The notes: generated from the letters alone by a model not told the origin. A stretch of 61,605 bases of DNA from CAITWF01 sp038231575 (GCA_038231575.1 JBBRLB010000015.1:1-61605), one strand, 5' to 3'. Shown: positions 23,590 to 32,813, counted from the first letter of the stretch. Made by a program: numbers and translations.

Positions 23590-24141
23590 ATGGACTCGCA
23601 GCGTCTCTTTGTCGCGATCGCCTTACCGGCGCCCGTGCGGAATGAATTACTCACGCTCGCGACGCCGCTGCCCGGCGTCACCTGGTCGCAGCCCGACCAA
23701 CTCCACCTCACGCTGCGTTTCCTTGGCGATGTGCCGAAAGAAAAAATCACGGGCGTCGTCGCGCAGCTCGCGACGGTGCGCGTGGAGCCATTCGTGCTGC
23801 CGATCGAGGGGCTCGGGGCGTTTCCCCTCAAGTCGCCGCCGCGCACGCTGTGGGTGGGAGTGGGCCGCGGGCATCCCCACCTGCACCAACTCCGCCAGCG
23901 GATCGACGACGCCCTGCTCGCCGCGGGACTGCTCGCGCTCGACGTGCGCATGTTTCATCCGCACGTCACGCTGGCGCGCTGCACCGAGAAAGCCGCGCCC
24001 ATCGTGGCCCACTGGCTCCGCACGCATCCGGAATTTGTCGCCCCGCCGTTTCGCGTGAGCGCGTTCGATCTGGTGGCGAGCGAGCTCCAACTTGCCGGCG
24101 CGATGCACACGCTCGTTCAGCGATTCACGCTGGCGAAATAA
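23590..24141 (+). CDS. thpR: RNA 2',3'-cyclic phosphodiesterase
   Basis: 183 residues with the two HxTx motifs of the 2H phosphoesterase/LigT family: H39-L-T-L in QLHLTLRFLGDVP and H125-V-T-L in FHPHVTLAR. The N-terminus RLFVAIALPAPVRNEL is the family standard. The enzyme opens 2',3'-cyclic phosphate ends of RNA in the cytoplasm; length and spacing are normal. A small hypothetical gene follows 30 bp downstream on the same strand. Confidence 0.94.
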   Translation: MDSQRLFVAIALPAPVRNELLTLATPLPGVTWSQPDQLHLTLRFLGDVPKEKITGVVAQLATVRVEPFVLPIEGLGAFPLKSPPRTLWVGVGRGHPHLHQLRQRIDDALLAAGLLALDVRMFHPHVTLARCTEKAAPIVAHWLRTHPEFVAPPFRVSAFDLVASELQLAGAMHTLVQRFTLAK

Positions 24142-24171
24142 CCCGACGTCGTTTCGTTTATTTTCTCCACC

Positions 24172-24378
24172 ATGCTCGTCATCCGCCGCCTCGTCGATCG
24201 TCAGCACGCTTACACCGGAATTTTTCTCCCGGGCCAGCCGGCGAAGATTTTCCCGACAACCGATCACGAGCACGCGCGCATCCTGCAAATCTACAAGCAG
24301 GACCGCCCCTATGAGGGCATTCACAACGATTTTTCCGACTACGCGATCGGACGCGACACGTTGCCGGATCGGAAATAA
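24172..24378 (+). CDS. Small hypothetical protein
   Basis: 68 residues, MLVIRRLVDRQHAYTGIFLP onward, with a balanced composition ending GRDTLPDRK. It has no signal peptide, membrane helix or known motif. Coding is supported by position 30 bp after thpR on the same strand and by a hairpin right after the stop. The function is unknown. Confidence 0.6.
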   Translation: MLVIRRLVDRQHAYTGIFLPGQPAKIFPTTDHEHARILQIYKQDRPYEGIHNDFSDYAIGRDTLPDRK

Positions 24379-24379
24379 A

Positions 24380-24409
24380 AATCCCGCCGCGGCGAACCAC
24401 GGCGGGATT
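24380..24409 (+). terminator. Hairpin after the thpR unit
   Basis: AATCCCGCCG (24380-24389) and CGGCGGGATT (24400-24409) form a 10-bp stem with a 10-nt loop, immediately after the small gene. The trailing T-run is weak, so it could be bidirectional with the convergent glycine-zipper gene. Confidence 0.6.
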
Positions 24410-24442
24410 GACTGCGGCTAAGGGTTTTGGGCGGTGAGAAAC

Positions 24443-24943
24443 TTACCAGTGCCGATAACCGTGGCTGTAATAAGCCGGGCGGCGCGGAGCTGAACGATAG
24501 CCGAAACCCACACTCACGATCGGGGCCGGATAACCATAATAGGCCACCGGTGCGTTCGCGGAGTAAGGGACATAGACCACCTGCGTCGGCGGCGATTGCA
24601 CGTAGACGACTTGCGGTGCGGCGGAAGCGTAGACCACCGGCACGGCGGCAACGCCGGGCGCCATTGGCACCACTTGGGCGTTCGGGACGCCTTGCACGAC
24701 GGTGACCGGCTGCTGCTGATAAACCACGGGCTGAGCCGACTGCACTGCCGAGCCGATCAAGCCGCCGGCCACGGCCCCGAGGAGGGCGCCTTCACCCCAG
24801 CGATCGTGATTGTGACCACCGATAATCGCCCCGGCGATTCCCCCGAGGATCGAGCCGTTGACGACGTTCGGCTGATAGACCTGCGCAGTCGCGGTGCCGA
24901 CCCCGGCGGCCGTGAGCAAAAGGGCAAGAAGGATGGATTTCAT
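24443..24943 (-). CDS. Secreted glycine-zipper protein
   Basis: 166 residues. A signal peptide (MKSILLALLLTAAGVGTATA) is followed by a glycine-zipper membrane hairpin at about 30-68 (GSILGGIAGAIIGG, then GALLGAVAGGLIGSAV). The rest is low-complexity, rich in Val, Tyr, Gln and Pro (VVYQQQPVTVVQGVP, VVYVPYSANAP), ending in a Tyr/His-rich tail. There is no lipobox Cys. Proteins of this kind sit in the outer membrane or periplasm; the function is not known. It is convergent with the thpR unit and divergent from the SeqA-like gene. Confidence 0.8.
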   Translation of the reverse strand: MKSILLALLLTAAGVGTATAQVYQPNVVNGSILGGIAGAIIGGHNHDRWGEGALLGAVAGGLIGSAVQSAQPVVYQQQPVTVVQGVPNAQVVPMAPGVAAVPVVYASAAPQVVYVQSPPTQVVYVPYSANAPVAYYGYPAPIVSVGFGYRSAPRRPAYYSHGYRHW

Positions 24944-25137
24944 TTCATCCAGTCTGACGCCGCGGTCGCGAAAATGTTTACCCGAGATCGTGTCCGGCGC
25001 GCAGATTTATCGCGGAACATCGCAAACGCTCATCGGTCGCCCGGGCTCGCCGCAATCGTCCGTCATTCGTCGCTGAAAAACCGCCCTTCGTCGCAGCACC
25101 CTCGACCAACACGGGCAACCGGTTCACCGTCGCCCCC

Positions 25138-25650
25138 GTGAAGAAGATCGAGATCAGCGACGACGTTTACGCGGCGCTGCAGGACCTCGCCACCGGCTTT
25201 CACCGCACGCCGGACGACGTGCTCGCGTCGCTGCTCAACATCCCCCGCGCCTCCGCCGAGGCCGCGGAACCGCTCGCGGCCTTTGTGCTCGGCGCCGAGT
25301 TTCGCGCGAAGCCTTCCGATGCGGAAAAATACCTTTCGATCCTCTCGTGGGTGGCGGAGCGGCACGCGGCGGAATTCGGCGAATTCATCCGCTCGCAATC
25401 CCGGGGGCGGAAATTCCTCGGCCTGAGCCGCGAGGAAATCGTCGAGGCCTGCCAGCACAACCAGGCGCGGCAGATCGCCGGCACGCAATACTGGGCGATC
25501 ATGAATCTGGACACCGCCACGAAGCGCCGCTTTCTCGGGCGCGTGCTGGAGTTCATCGGCTATCGCGATACCGTGATCGAATTTACGTGCGGCGCGATTG
25601 GACTGCGCGGTGGCGCGCGACGCGGGCGGTTCGCAGCCATGCTGGCGTGA
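25138..25650 (+). CDS. SeqA-like protein (candidate replication/hemimethylated-DNA regulator)
   Basis: 170 residues from GTG 25138; E. coli SeqA has 181. The N-terminus MKKIEISDDVYAALQDLATG, then HRTPDDVLASLL, resembles the SeqA oligomerisation domain. After a shorter linker, the C-terminal half follows SeqA closely: KYLSILSWVAERHAAEFGEF, SRGRKFLGLSREEI, NQARQIAGTQYWAIMNLDTA (SeqA: NQTKPKHVPGTPYWVITNTN) and IEFTCGAIG (SeqA: IEKVCGTI). Of the two GATC-contacting Asn residues of SeqA, one is kept (N123) and the other is Asp (D125). SeqA binds hemimethylated GATC and sequesters oriC. Whether this protein reads methylation is unknown. SeqA is classically gammaproteobacterial, so the occurrence here is unexpected. 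Confidence 0.78.
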   Translation: MKKIEISDDVYAALQDLATGFHRTPDDVLASLLNIPRASAEAAEPLAAFVLGAEFRAKPSDAEKYLSILSWVAERHAAEFGEFIRSQSRGRKFLGLSREEIVEACQHNQARQIAGTQYWAIMNLDTATKRRFLGRVLEFIGYRDTVIEFTCGAIGLRGGARRGRFAAMLA

Positions 25651-25747
25651 CCGATCGCTCACTGCGGGTTGGCGGTTGCTGATGAGGTCATGGCCGGAGG
25701 CGCGTTTCGGTCTCGGCAAATGCGCGAGAAGAAATAACCAATAACGC

Positions 25748-26530
25748 ATGAGCCAATCCCCCACCGCCCTCGTCACCGGCGCTTCGCGCGGCATCGGACG
25801 CGCCATCGCGCTCCAGCTCGCCCAGCGCGGCTGCCGCGTCGCGGTGCACTGTCAGCAAAACCGCGCGGCGGCCGAGGCGACGGTCGCGGCGCTCCCCGGC
25901 ACCGGCCACACGATCTTTACGGCCGATCTGGGCGACGCGGCGGCGGTGGAAAAATTGTGGCGCGAGGTGACGGCGGCGTTCGGTCGCGTCGATATCGTCA
26001 TCAACAACGCCGGCACCTATGGCGACCACGCGCCGCTCGCCATCGACTACGCCACGTGGCAACGCGAGTGGCAGCGCACGCTCGCGGCGAATCTTTTCGG
26101 CCCCGCCAATCTCTGCCACTTCGCCGCCAACGCGATGGCCGGCGCGAGCGACGGCGCGTTCGACGTCGCATTCGGTCGCGGTCGCATCGTGAATATCTCC
26201 TCTCGCGGCGCCTTCCGCGGTGAGCCAGCCGCGCCCGCCTACGGCGCGAGCAAGGCCGGGCTGAATTCGCTCAGCCAGTCGCTCGCGTTGGCCCTCGCAC
26301 CGAAAAAAATCTTCGTCTTCTGCATCGCACCGGGCTGGGTTGATACCGACATGGCGGCCGGCTATCTCACGGGCCCGCGCGCCGAGGGAATCCGCGCGCA
26401 GCATCCGCTCGGTCGCGTCGCCACCGCCGAGGAAATCGCCTGCACCGCGGTGTTCTGCGCGCTCGATGCCCCCGCGACGATGACGGGCAGCATCATCGAC
26501 GTGAACGGCGCGAGTTATCTGCGGACCTAA
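25748..26530 (+). CDS. Short-chain dehydrogenase/reductase
   Basis: 260 residues of classical SDR type: TGASRGIG (10-17) for NAD(P) binding, NNAG (86-89), catalytic Ser at 151-152 (NISSRG), and YxxxK as Y165/K169 (AYGASKAG). APGWVDTDM and a C-terminal GSIIDVNGASYLR are typical of FabG-like 3-oxoacyl-ACP reductases, but also of sugar or alcohol dehydrogenases, so the substrate is open. An Arg after the glycine motif suggests NADPH. The carboxylesterase gene follows 49 bp downstream on the same strand. Confidence 0.88.
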   Translation: MSQSPTALVTGASRGIGRAIALQLAQRGCRVAVHCQQNRAAAEATVAALPGTGHTIFTADLGDAAAVEKLWREVTAAFGRVDIVINNAGTYGDHAPLAIDYATWQREWQRTLAANLFGPANLCHFAANAMAGASDGAFDVAFGRGRIVNISSRGAFRGEPAAPAYGASKAGLNSLSQSLALALAPKKIFVFCIAPGWVDTDMAAGYLTGPRAEGIRAQHPLGRVATAEEIACTAVFCALDAPATMTGSIIDVNGASYLRT

Positions 26531-26579
26531 GCAAAACCGAACTGGCCTCCGCGGTCACATGCCACCAAAGAGAAGGGCC

Positions 26580-28154
26580 ATGAAGCTCCCCCCCCCAGCG
26601 CTCGCGGTCTCGTGTGGAATTCTACTCGCCACCCTTCCCCTCCGCGGCGCCAGCGCCGAACTTCAAGTGAAGACCACCGCCGGTCTCGTGCAGGGCAAAA
26701 TGCAGGAAAATGTCCGTGCGTTTCTCGGCGTGCCTTACGCCGCGCCGCCAGTCGGAGAGCTGCGCTGGAAGCCGCCCGCGCCCGCTGCACCTTGGAGCGG
26801 CGTGCGTCCGGCGACCGAGTTCGGTCCGCGCCCGATGCAGCCTGCCCTCTACAAGGACATGATTTTTCGCGATCCCGGCGGCAGCGAGGATTGCCTGTCG
26901 CTGAATATTTGGACGCCGGCGAAAAACGCCCCTGCGAAACTCCCCGTGATGGTTTGGATCTTTGGTGGCGGACTGCAGGCCGGCGGCACTTCCGAGCAGC
27001 GGCAGGACGGAGCGCATCTGGCCGGTCGCGGCGTCGTGGTCGTTTCGGTTAACTATCGCCTTGGCCTATTTGGCTTTCTGACGCACCCCGATCTGATCGC
27101 GGAGTCGCCGCAGCACGCGGCCGGTAATTACGGCTTCATGGATCAACTGGCCGCCCTGCACTGGGTCCACGACAACATCGCGGCGTTTGGCGGCGATCCG
27201 GCGAACGTCACGATTTTCGGCGAGAGCGCCGGTTCAGCGTCCGTCAGCGCCCAGATGGCTTCGCCCTTGGCCCACGGACTTTTTCATCGGGCGATCGGTG
27301 AAAGCGGCGCGGCGCAATTTCCGGCTGGCCGGAATCGTGAAAAAACACTCGTCCAGCAGGCCGCCGATGACGCCGCGGCCATGGGCAAAGTCGCGGGCGC
27401 ATCAACGCTCGCCGAATTGCGGGCGCTGTCGGGCCCGGCGTTGCTCGACGCGCTCGCCAAGGCCGCACCGAACACTGCGCCCCGGTTTGGCTCCACCGTG
27501 GACGGGTATTTTTTACCCCGCCCCGCGAGCGCCATCTTCGCCGCGGGAAAACAGAACGACGTGCCCTTGCTCGCCGGCTGGAATCACGACGAAAGCGGCG
27601 TCGCGCTCGGCACCAAAACCCCGCCGATCGAAGCCGTGCAGAAAACCGCGCGCGACGAGTTTGGAGCCGATGCGGATGAATTCCTGCGGCTCTACCCGAC
27701 GGCTACGCCCGAGCAGGCAGCGCGTTCCGGTGCCGAGTTTGCGGCGGATCGGTTCATTGTTTTCGGCACGTGGTCGTGGCTCGAGGCGCAGACCAAGACC
27801 GGTCACCAAGCCGTTTATCGTTATCGTTTCGATCGCGCTCCCCCAACCGATTTTTTCGGCAAGACCGATCGCGGCGCCTACCACTCGGCGGACATTCTCT
27901 ATGTGTTCGGCTCGTTCGACGCCCAACCGCAGGTGCCGTGGACCGCCACCGATCGCGAAGTCAGCGATCGCATGCAGTCGTATTGGATCAACTTCGCGCG
28001 CACCGGAAATCCGAATGGAAACGGCCTGCCGTCGTGGCCCGCCTACGCGGCCGTGGGAAAATGGCCGGTGATGCATCTCAACTCGCCTTCCACCTCCCAG
28101 CCTGACGATTTCCGCGACCGCTATCTGTTCCTCGAACGCGTCTGGAAAAAATAA
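26580..28154 (+). CDS. Secreted type-B carboxylesterase
   Basis: 524 residues from ATG 26580, which directly precedes a poly-C run (CCCCCCCCC). A signal peptide (about 1-26) is followed by the alpha/beta-hydrolase fold of the cholinesterase-like family: FLGVPYAAPPVGELRW, the EDCLSLNIWTP signature, oxyanion loop GGG (129-131), nucleophile S216 in FGESAGSAS, and catalytic His in GAYHSADILYVFG. The family cleaves carboxylic esters, here probably from plant material or xenobiotics in the periplasm. It may be co-transcribed with the SDR gene. Confidence 0.92.
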   Translation: MKLPPPALAVSCGILLATLPLRGASAELQVKTTAGLVQGKMQENVRAFLGVPYAAPPVGELRWKPPAPAAPWSGVRPATEFGPRPMQPALYKDMIFRDPGGSEDCLSLNIWTPAKNAPAKLPVMVWIFGGGLQAGGTSEQRQDGAHLAGRGVVVVSVNYRLGLFGFLTHPDLIAESPQHAAGNYGFMDQLAALHWVHDNIAAFGGDPANVTIFGESAGSASVSAQMASPLAHGLFHRAIGESGAAQFPAGRNREKTLVQQAADDAAAMGKVAGASTLAELRALSGPALLDALAKAAPNTAPRFGSTVDGYFLPRPASAIFAAGKQNDVPLLAGWNHDESGVALGTKTPPIEAVQKTARDEFGADADEFLRLYPTATPEQAARSGAEFAADRFIVFGTWSWLEAQTKTGHQAVYRYRFDRAPPTDFFGKTDRGAYHSADILYVFGSFDAQPQVPWTATDREVSDRMQSYWINFARTGNPNGNGLPSWPAYAAVGKWPVMHLNSPSTSQPDDFRDRYLFLERVWKK

Positions 28155-28163
28155 ACGGCGCCC

Positions 28164-29276
28164 TCACCGCAACCGCACAAAAAACCACGCCGCGAGCGCG
28201 GCCAGCCCGACATTCGGCACCCACGCCGCCAGATTGGGCTCGAGGAGGCCTTTCGTCGCCAGCGACGACGCAATGTTCGCCAGAATATAATAGAGAAAAA
28301 ACAAGCCGATGGATTTCGAGACGCCCACGGCCGGGTTCACCCGCACCCCCGACACCGCAAAGGGAATCGCGATCGCGATCACGATGAGCGGGCTGAGCGT
28401 GTCGGCGATCAGGCCAAAGTAGCGCACGGCGTAGTCGATCGCCTTGGGGCTGTGTTCGCTTTCCAGATAATCGATCAGCTCACGCAGCTGGTGCAGCGAC
28501 AGATCGATCGCCCGCTGGTCGATCAGGAGCATGAGGTCGGGTTTTTCGTGGTAATTAGCCAAAAACTTTTCGGTGAACGGCTGGTCGGCGAGTAGTTCGC
28601 CGGAGTCGGGGGCAAAGGTCAGGGCCCGGCCGTCCTTGAATTGCCAGCCATGACGCGCGGGGTCGAACCACGCCTCGGCCGCGATCAGGCGCGCAGTTTC
28701 ATGCCGCTGGGGGTCGAGCTCCGACACCGACACGCCATACGCATGCTTCGTGAACCGGCTGTAGCGGTTGAAAAACCACATGCGGCGCTCGCGCTGGTTG
28801 TCGAACGCCACCGCGTAGGTCGCGCCGGTGCGATCGGCGCTGAGCGACTTGGCGTCGTGGCGGAATTGCAGTTCGTCCTTCAACTCCCGCGAGCGTTCGA
28901 CCGACCACGGCACGATGCTCGTGTTGAGCCACCACGACAACACGCAGCACAGCCCACCAATGATCCACACCGGCGCCATCATCCGTCCAAAACCCACGCC
29001 GGCCGCCCGCATCGCAGTGAGTTCGTTGGCGCGGTGCAGCTTCCCCAACGCGTAAAGCAGCGAAATCAGCAGCGCCATCGGCAGCACCAGCGCGAGAAAA
29101 CTCGGCAGCGTGACGCCGAGATATGCCCAGAGCACCCCGCCGCGCGCACCCAGTTCGCGCAGCGAGACGAAGTCGTTGTAGAGCACCTGCACGACGAGCA
29201 GCCCACACGTCGCCGCGAGGACGAGCCCGAGAATCTGCAGCCATTCCCGCAGGAGGTGGCGATCGAAGGTGTTCAC
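28164..29276 (-). CDS. LptF/LptG-family permease (YjgP/YjgQ)
   Basis: 370 residues from GTG 29276, giving the typical N-terminus (V/M)NTFDRHLLREWLQILGL; a start at 29318 would add 14 residues. Three N-terminal membrane helices are followed by a periplasmic beta-jellyroll region (about 100-265, including YAVAFDNQRERRMWFFNRYS) and three C-terminal helices (LIVIAIAIPFAVSG, GLFFLYYILANIASSL). LptFG with LptB extracts lipopolysaccharide from the inner membrane. Which of the two subunits this is cannot be settled, and no partner gene is adjacent. It is divergent from the Liv operon and convergent with the esterase gene. Confidence 0.88.
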   Translation of the reverse strand: MNTFDRHLLREWLQILGLVLAATCGLLVVQVLYNDFVSLRELGARGGVLWAYLGVTLPSFLALVLPMALLISLLYALGKLHRANELTAMRAAGVGFGRMMAPVWIIGGLCCVLSWWLNTSIVPWSVERSRELKDELQFRHDAKSLSADRTGATYAVAFDNQRERRMWFFNRYSRFTKHAYGVSVSELDPQRHETARLIAAEAWFDPARHGWQFKDGRALTFAPDSGELLADQPFTEKFLANYHEKPDLMLLIDQRAIDLSLHQLRELIDYLESEHSPKAIDYAVRYFGLIADTLSPLIVIAIAIPFAVSGVRVNPAVGVSKSIGLFFLYYILANIASSLATKGLLEPNLAAWVPNVGLAALAAWFFVRLR

Positions 29277-29439
29277 CGGCGCGAGCAAAGCGCCCGCACC
29301 CGCCGACGCAAAGCCCAAACCCGCGAAATCGCCGGGCCACGGAACAACCCGCGCCCACCCGCCTCAGAAGGAAAACAGATTGGTTGAAAACCTGCTTTGC
29401 CTACCCTTGTCTGCCCGCCTTCTTTCTTCCGCCGTTCCC

Positions 29440-30567
29440 ATGCGTTTTCCTTCTCGGACTGCCCTGATCATCGCCGCCACTGCGTTTCTCGCGGTCACCA
29501 CCCGCGCCCAAGACACGATTAAGATCGGTGAATTCGCCTCGATGACCGGCAAGGAGGCCACCTTCGGCCAGTTCGCCCACAAGGGAACGCTCCAAGCCAT
29601 CGAGGAAGTGAACGCCGCGGGCGGCGTGCTCGGCAAAAAGATCGAGCTGCTCCTTGAGGACAACCAGTCCAAGCCGGGAGAATCCGCGACCATCGTCAAA
29701 AAGTTTATCTCCCGGGACAAAGTCGTCGCCGTGCTCGGCGAAATCGTCTCCAGCCGCTCACTCGAAGCCGCGCCGATCTGCCAGAACGCCAAGATCCCGC
29801 TCATCTCCCCCGGCGCCACCGCGCCCGAGTTTACGACCAAGGGCGACTACATCTTCCGCGCCTGCTTTATCGATCCGTTTGCCGGGACGATCATGGCAAA
29901 GTTTGCGAAGGACACGCTGAAGGCGAAACGCGTCGCGATTCTCTCCTCGGTCTCGTCGGCACAGAGCGTGGGCATCGCGAAGTTTTTCCGCGAGCGCTTC
30001 ACGACCGAAGGCGGCGCGATCGTCGCCGACCAGAAATTCTCCGAGGGCGACAAGGACTTCCGGGCGCAACTCACCGCGATCAAGGCCGCGGGCGCCGAGG
30101 CGGTCTTCGCGCCCGCTTACTACGCCGAGGCCGCTCTCATCTGCAAACAGGCGCGCGACCTCGGTCTGACCGTGCCCTTCCTCGGGACGGATGGCTGGGA
30201 GTCCGCCGATCTTATCGGCATCGGCGGCACCGCCGTCGAGGGCTGCTACCTCGTCACCCACTATTCACCCGAGAATCAGTCACCGCTCGTGACCAAGTAT
30301 AACGCGAGCTTTCAGAAACGCTGGGGCCTGCCGTCCAACGCCCTCTCCGCTCTCGGCTACGATTCCGCGATGCTGCTGATCGACGCCCTCAAGCGCGCCG
30401 GCACCACCGACGGCCCCAAGCTCCGCGACGCGATCGCCGCCACGAAGAATTTTCCCGGCGCCGCCGGCACCATCACGCTCGACGCGAACCGCAATCCGAC
30501 CAAATCCGCCGTGGTGCTCACGGTGAAGAATGGCAAGTTTGCCTTCGTCCAAGATGTGAATCCCTGA
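29440..30567 (+). CDS. Branched-chain amino-acid ABC transporter binding protein 1 of 4
   Basis: 375 residues with a signal peptide ending near TTRAQ. A type I periplasmic binding fold with IKIGEFASMTGKEATFGQFA, EEVNAAGGVLGKKIELLLED, then VAVLGEIVSSRSLEAAPICQ, CFIDPFAGTIMAKFAKD and EGDKDFRAQLTAIKAAGAEA. This is the LivJ/LivK family, which delivers Leu/Ile/Val or other amino acids to LivHMGF. The start MRFPSRTALI is preferred over an upstream frame with no signal peptide. It is the first gene of a likely nine-gene operon and is separated by 24 nt from the second binding protein. Confidence 0.93.
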   Translation: MRFPSRTALIIAATAFLAVTTRAQDTIKIGEFASMTGKEATFGQFAHKGTLQAIEEVNAAGGVLGKKIELLLEDNQSKPGESATIVKKFISRDKVVAVLGEIVSSRSLEAAPICQNAKIPLISPGATAPEFTTKGDYIFRACFIDPFAGTIMAKFAKDTLKAKRVAILSSVSSAQSVGIAKFFRERFTTEGGAIVADQKFSEGDKDFRAQLTAIKAAGAEAVFAPAYYAEAALICKQARDLGLTVPFLGTDGWESADLIGIGGTAVEGCYLVTHYSPENQSPLVTKYNASFQKRWGLPSNALSALGYDSAMLLIDALKRAGTTDGPKLRDAIAATKNFPGAAGTITLDANRNPTKSAVVLTVKNGKFAFVQDVNP

Positions 30568-30591
30568 TCCCCTTCTCAAATCACTCCCCTC

Positions 30592-31707
30592 ATGAAAGCC
30601 ACCCTCCTCCTCACCCTCGCCGCGTTCGCACTCACCGTCCGCGCCCAAGACACCATCAAGGTCGGCGAATACGCCTCGCTCACCGGTAAGGAAGCCGGCT
30701 TTGGCCAGACCTCCCACCACGGCGTCGTCCTCGCGATCGAGGAGATCAATGCCGCCGGCGGCGTCCTCGGCAGGAAGCTCGAACTCGCCTACGAGGACAA
30801 CCAGACGAAGCCCGGCGAGTCCGCCACGGTCGTTAAAAAACTCCTCTCCCGCGACAAGGTCATCGCGCTCATCGGCGAAGTTTCCTCCGGCCGCTCCCTC
30901 GAAGCCGCCCCCATCGCGCAGGCCGCGAAGATCCCGATGATCGCGCCGGCCGCCACCAACCCGAAGGTCACGCAGGTCGGCAACTATATCTTCCGCGTCT
31001 GCTTCATCGATCCGTTTCAGGGCACCGTGATGGCGAAGTTTGCCAAGGATGAAATCAAGGCGAAGAAGGTCGCAATCATGTCGAGCGTGTCGAACGCCTA
31101 CAGCCTCGGCCTCGCAAAGTTCTTCAAGGACACCTTCACCGCGGGCGGCGGCCAAATCATGACCGAGAAAAATTTTTCCGAGGGCGACAAGGATTTCCGC
31201 GCGCAGCTCACCGCCATCAAGGGCGCGGGGATCGACGCCGTGTTCGTGCCCGGCTACTTCACGGAATCCGCGCTCATCGTCCGCCAGGCCCGCGACCTTG
31301 GCATCACCATCCCCTTCCTCGGCGGCGACGGCTGGGAGGATGAACAGCTCCTCAAGACCGGCGGCGAAGCGCTCAACGGCTGCTTCTACTCCACCCACTT
31401 CTCCGCGGAAAACACCGACGCCAGCGTCGCCAAATTCGTCGCGAAATACAAAGGCCGCTGGAACGGCGAAGTCCCCGGCGCATTTTCCGCGCTCGGCTAC
31501 GATGCCATCTACGTGCTCGTCGATTCCCTCCGGCGCGCCGGCACCACCGACGGCCCGAAACTCCGTGACGCCCTTGCCGCCACCAAGAATTTTGCGGGCG
31601 CCAGCGGCGTCACCACGCTCGACGCCGATCGCAACGCCTCCAAGCCCGCCACGATCATCGCGCTCAAGGGCGGCAAGGCGACGTTCTTCAAAACCGTCGC
31701 GCCGTGA
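30592..31707 (+). CDS. Branched-chain amino-acid ABC transporter binding protein 2 of 4
   Basis: 371 residues with a signal peptide (about 1-18). It is a close paralogue of its upstream neighbour: IKVGEYASLTGKEAGFGQTS, EEINAAGGVLGRKLELAYED, CFIDPFQGTVMAKFAKDEIK and EGDKDFRAQLTAIKGAGIDA. Differences cluster in the ligand cleft segments (for example APAATNPKVTQVGNY against SPGATAPEFTTKGDY), so it may bind a different ligand. Its stop overlaps the GTG start of the third copy (GTGA), which implies translational coupling. Confidence 0.93.
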   Translation: MKATLLLTLAAFALTVRAQDTIKVGEYASLTGKEAGFGQTSHHGVVLAIEEINAAGGVLGRKLELAYEDNQTKPGESATVVKKLLSRDKVIALIGEVSSGRSLEAAPIAQAAKIPMIAPAATNPKVTQVGNYIFRVCFIDPFQGTVMAKFAKDEIKAKKVAIMSSVSNAYSLGLAKFFKDTFTAGGGQIMTEKNFSEGDKDFRAQLTAIKGAGIDAVFVPGYFTESALIVRQARDLGITIPFLGGDGWEDEQLLKTGGEALNGCFYSTHFSAENTDASVAKFVAKYKGRWNGEVPGAFSALGYDAIYVLVDSLRRAGTTDGPKLRDALAATKNFAGASGVTTLDADRNASKPATIIALKGGKATFFKTVAP

Positions 31708-32813
31708 TCCGCTCGGTCTTCGCCTTTCTCTTTCTCGCGGCCCTCACGCGTGCCGTTGAACCGATCAAGATCGGCGAGATTGAGCCGATGACCGGCAAGG
31801 AAGCCGCGTTCGGCCAGTCGGCCCATCGCGGGATTATGATGGCCGTGGAGGACATCAACGCCCGCGGCGGCATTCTCGGCCGGCCCCTCCAAGTCATCGT
31901 CGAGGACAACCAGTCCAAGGCCGGCGACTCCGCGACGATCGCGAAAAAACTTATCGGCCGCGACAAGGTCGTCGCCGTCCTCTGTGGCGGCACCTCGAGC
32001 AACTGCCTCGAAATCGCGCCGTTCTGCCAGAACGCGAAGATTCCTTTTCTCGCCACCACCGCCACCGCGCCCGAGGTCACCGAAAAGCGTAATTATTCGT
32101 TCCGCGTCTGCTTCATCGATCCGTTTCAAGGCGCGGTGCTCGCCAAATTCGCCCGCGAAACGCTCAAGGCGAAACGCGTTGCGCTGCTCACGTCCGTCTC
32201 GTCGTCCTACAGCGTCGGCCTCTCGAAGGTCTTCCGCGAAAAATTCACCGCCCTCGGCGGCGAGATCGTGCTCGAGCAAAAATACAACGAGGGCGACAAG
32301 GATTTCCGCGCCCAGCTCACCGCCATCCGCACCGCCGCTCCCGATGTGATCGCCGCGACCGGTTTCTACACCGAGGGCGCGCTGACCTGCAAACAGGCCC
32401 GCGACCTCGGCCTTGCCATTCCAATCGTTGCCGGCGACGGCTGGGAAGCCCCGGAGCTCCTCGAAATCGGCGGCGCCGCAGTCAACGGCTCCTATTATTG
32501 CTCGCACTATTCTTCCGAGAGCACCGCGCCCGAGGTGCAGGCGTTCGTGAAAAGATTCCGCGCGAAATACGGCGACACCCCCGACTCCATGGCGCCGCTC
32601 GCGAGCGATGGCATCACCGTCCTCAGCGAGGCGATCGCCCGCGCGGGCACCACCGACGGCCCCAAGCTCCGCGACGCCATCGCCGCCACGAAGAATTTCC
32701 CCGGCGTCACCGGCCGCACCACGATCGACGCCGAGCGCAACGCCTCCAAGCCCGCCGTCATCCTCGCCGTGAAAGACGGCCACGTCCAATTCCTCCAATC
32801 GATCGAACCGTGA
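31704..32813 (+). CDS. Branched-chain amino-acid ABC transporter binding protein 3 of 4
   Basis: 369 residues from GTG 31704, which overlaps the stop of copy 2 by 4 nt. A short signal peptide (about 1-17, FAFLFLAALTRA) leads to the LivJ fold: IKIGEIEPMTGKEAAFGQSA, EDINARGGILGRPLQVIVED, AVLCGGTSSNCLEIAPFCQN, CFIDPFQGAVLAKFARETLK and EGDKDFRAQLTAIRTAAPDV. The CGGTSSNC loop is peculiar to this copy. It has the same general role as copies 1, 2 and 4, presumably with its own ligand preference. The stop codon shares one base with the start of copy 4 (TGATG). Confidence 0.92.
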   Translation: MIRSVFAFLFLAALTRAVEPIKIGEIEPMTGKEAAFGQSAHRGIMMAVEDINARGGILGRPLQVIVEDNQSKAGDSATIAKKLIGRDKVVAVLCGGTSSNCLEIAPFCQNAKIPFLATTATAPEVTEKRNYSFRVCFIDPFQGAVLAKFARETLKAKRVALLTSVSSSYSVGLSKVFREKFTALGGEIVLEQKYNEGDKDFRAQLTAIRTAAPDVIAATGFYTEGALTCKQARDLGLAIPIVAGDGWEAPELLEIGGAAVNGSYYCSHYSSESTAPEVQAFVKRFRAKYGDTPDSMAPLASDGITVLSEAIARAGTTDGPKLRDAIAATKNFPGVTGRTTIDAERNASKPAVILAVKDGHVQFLQSIEP

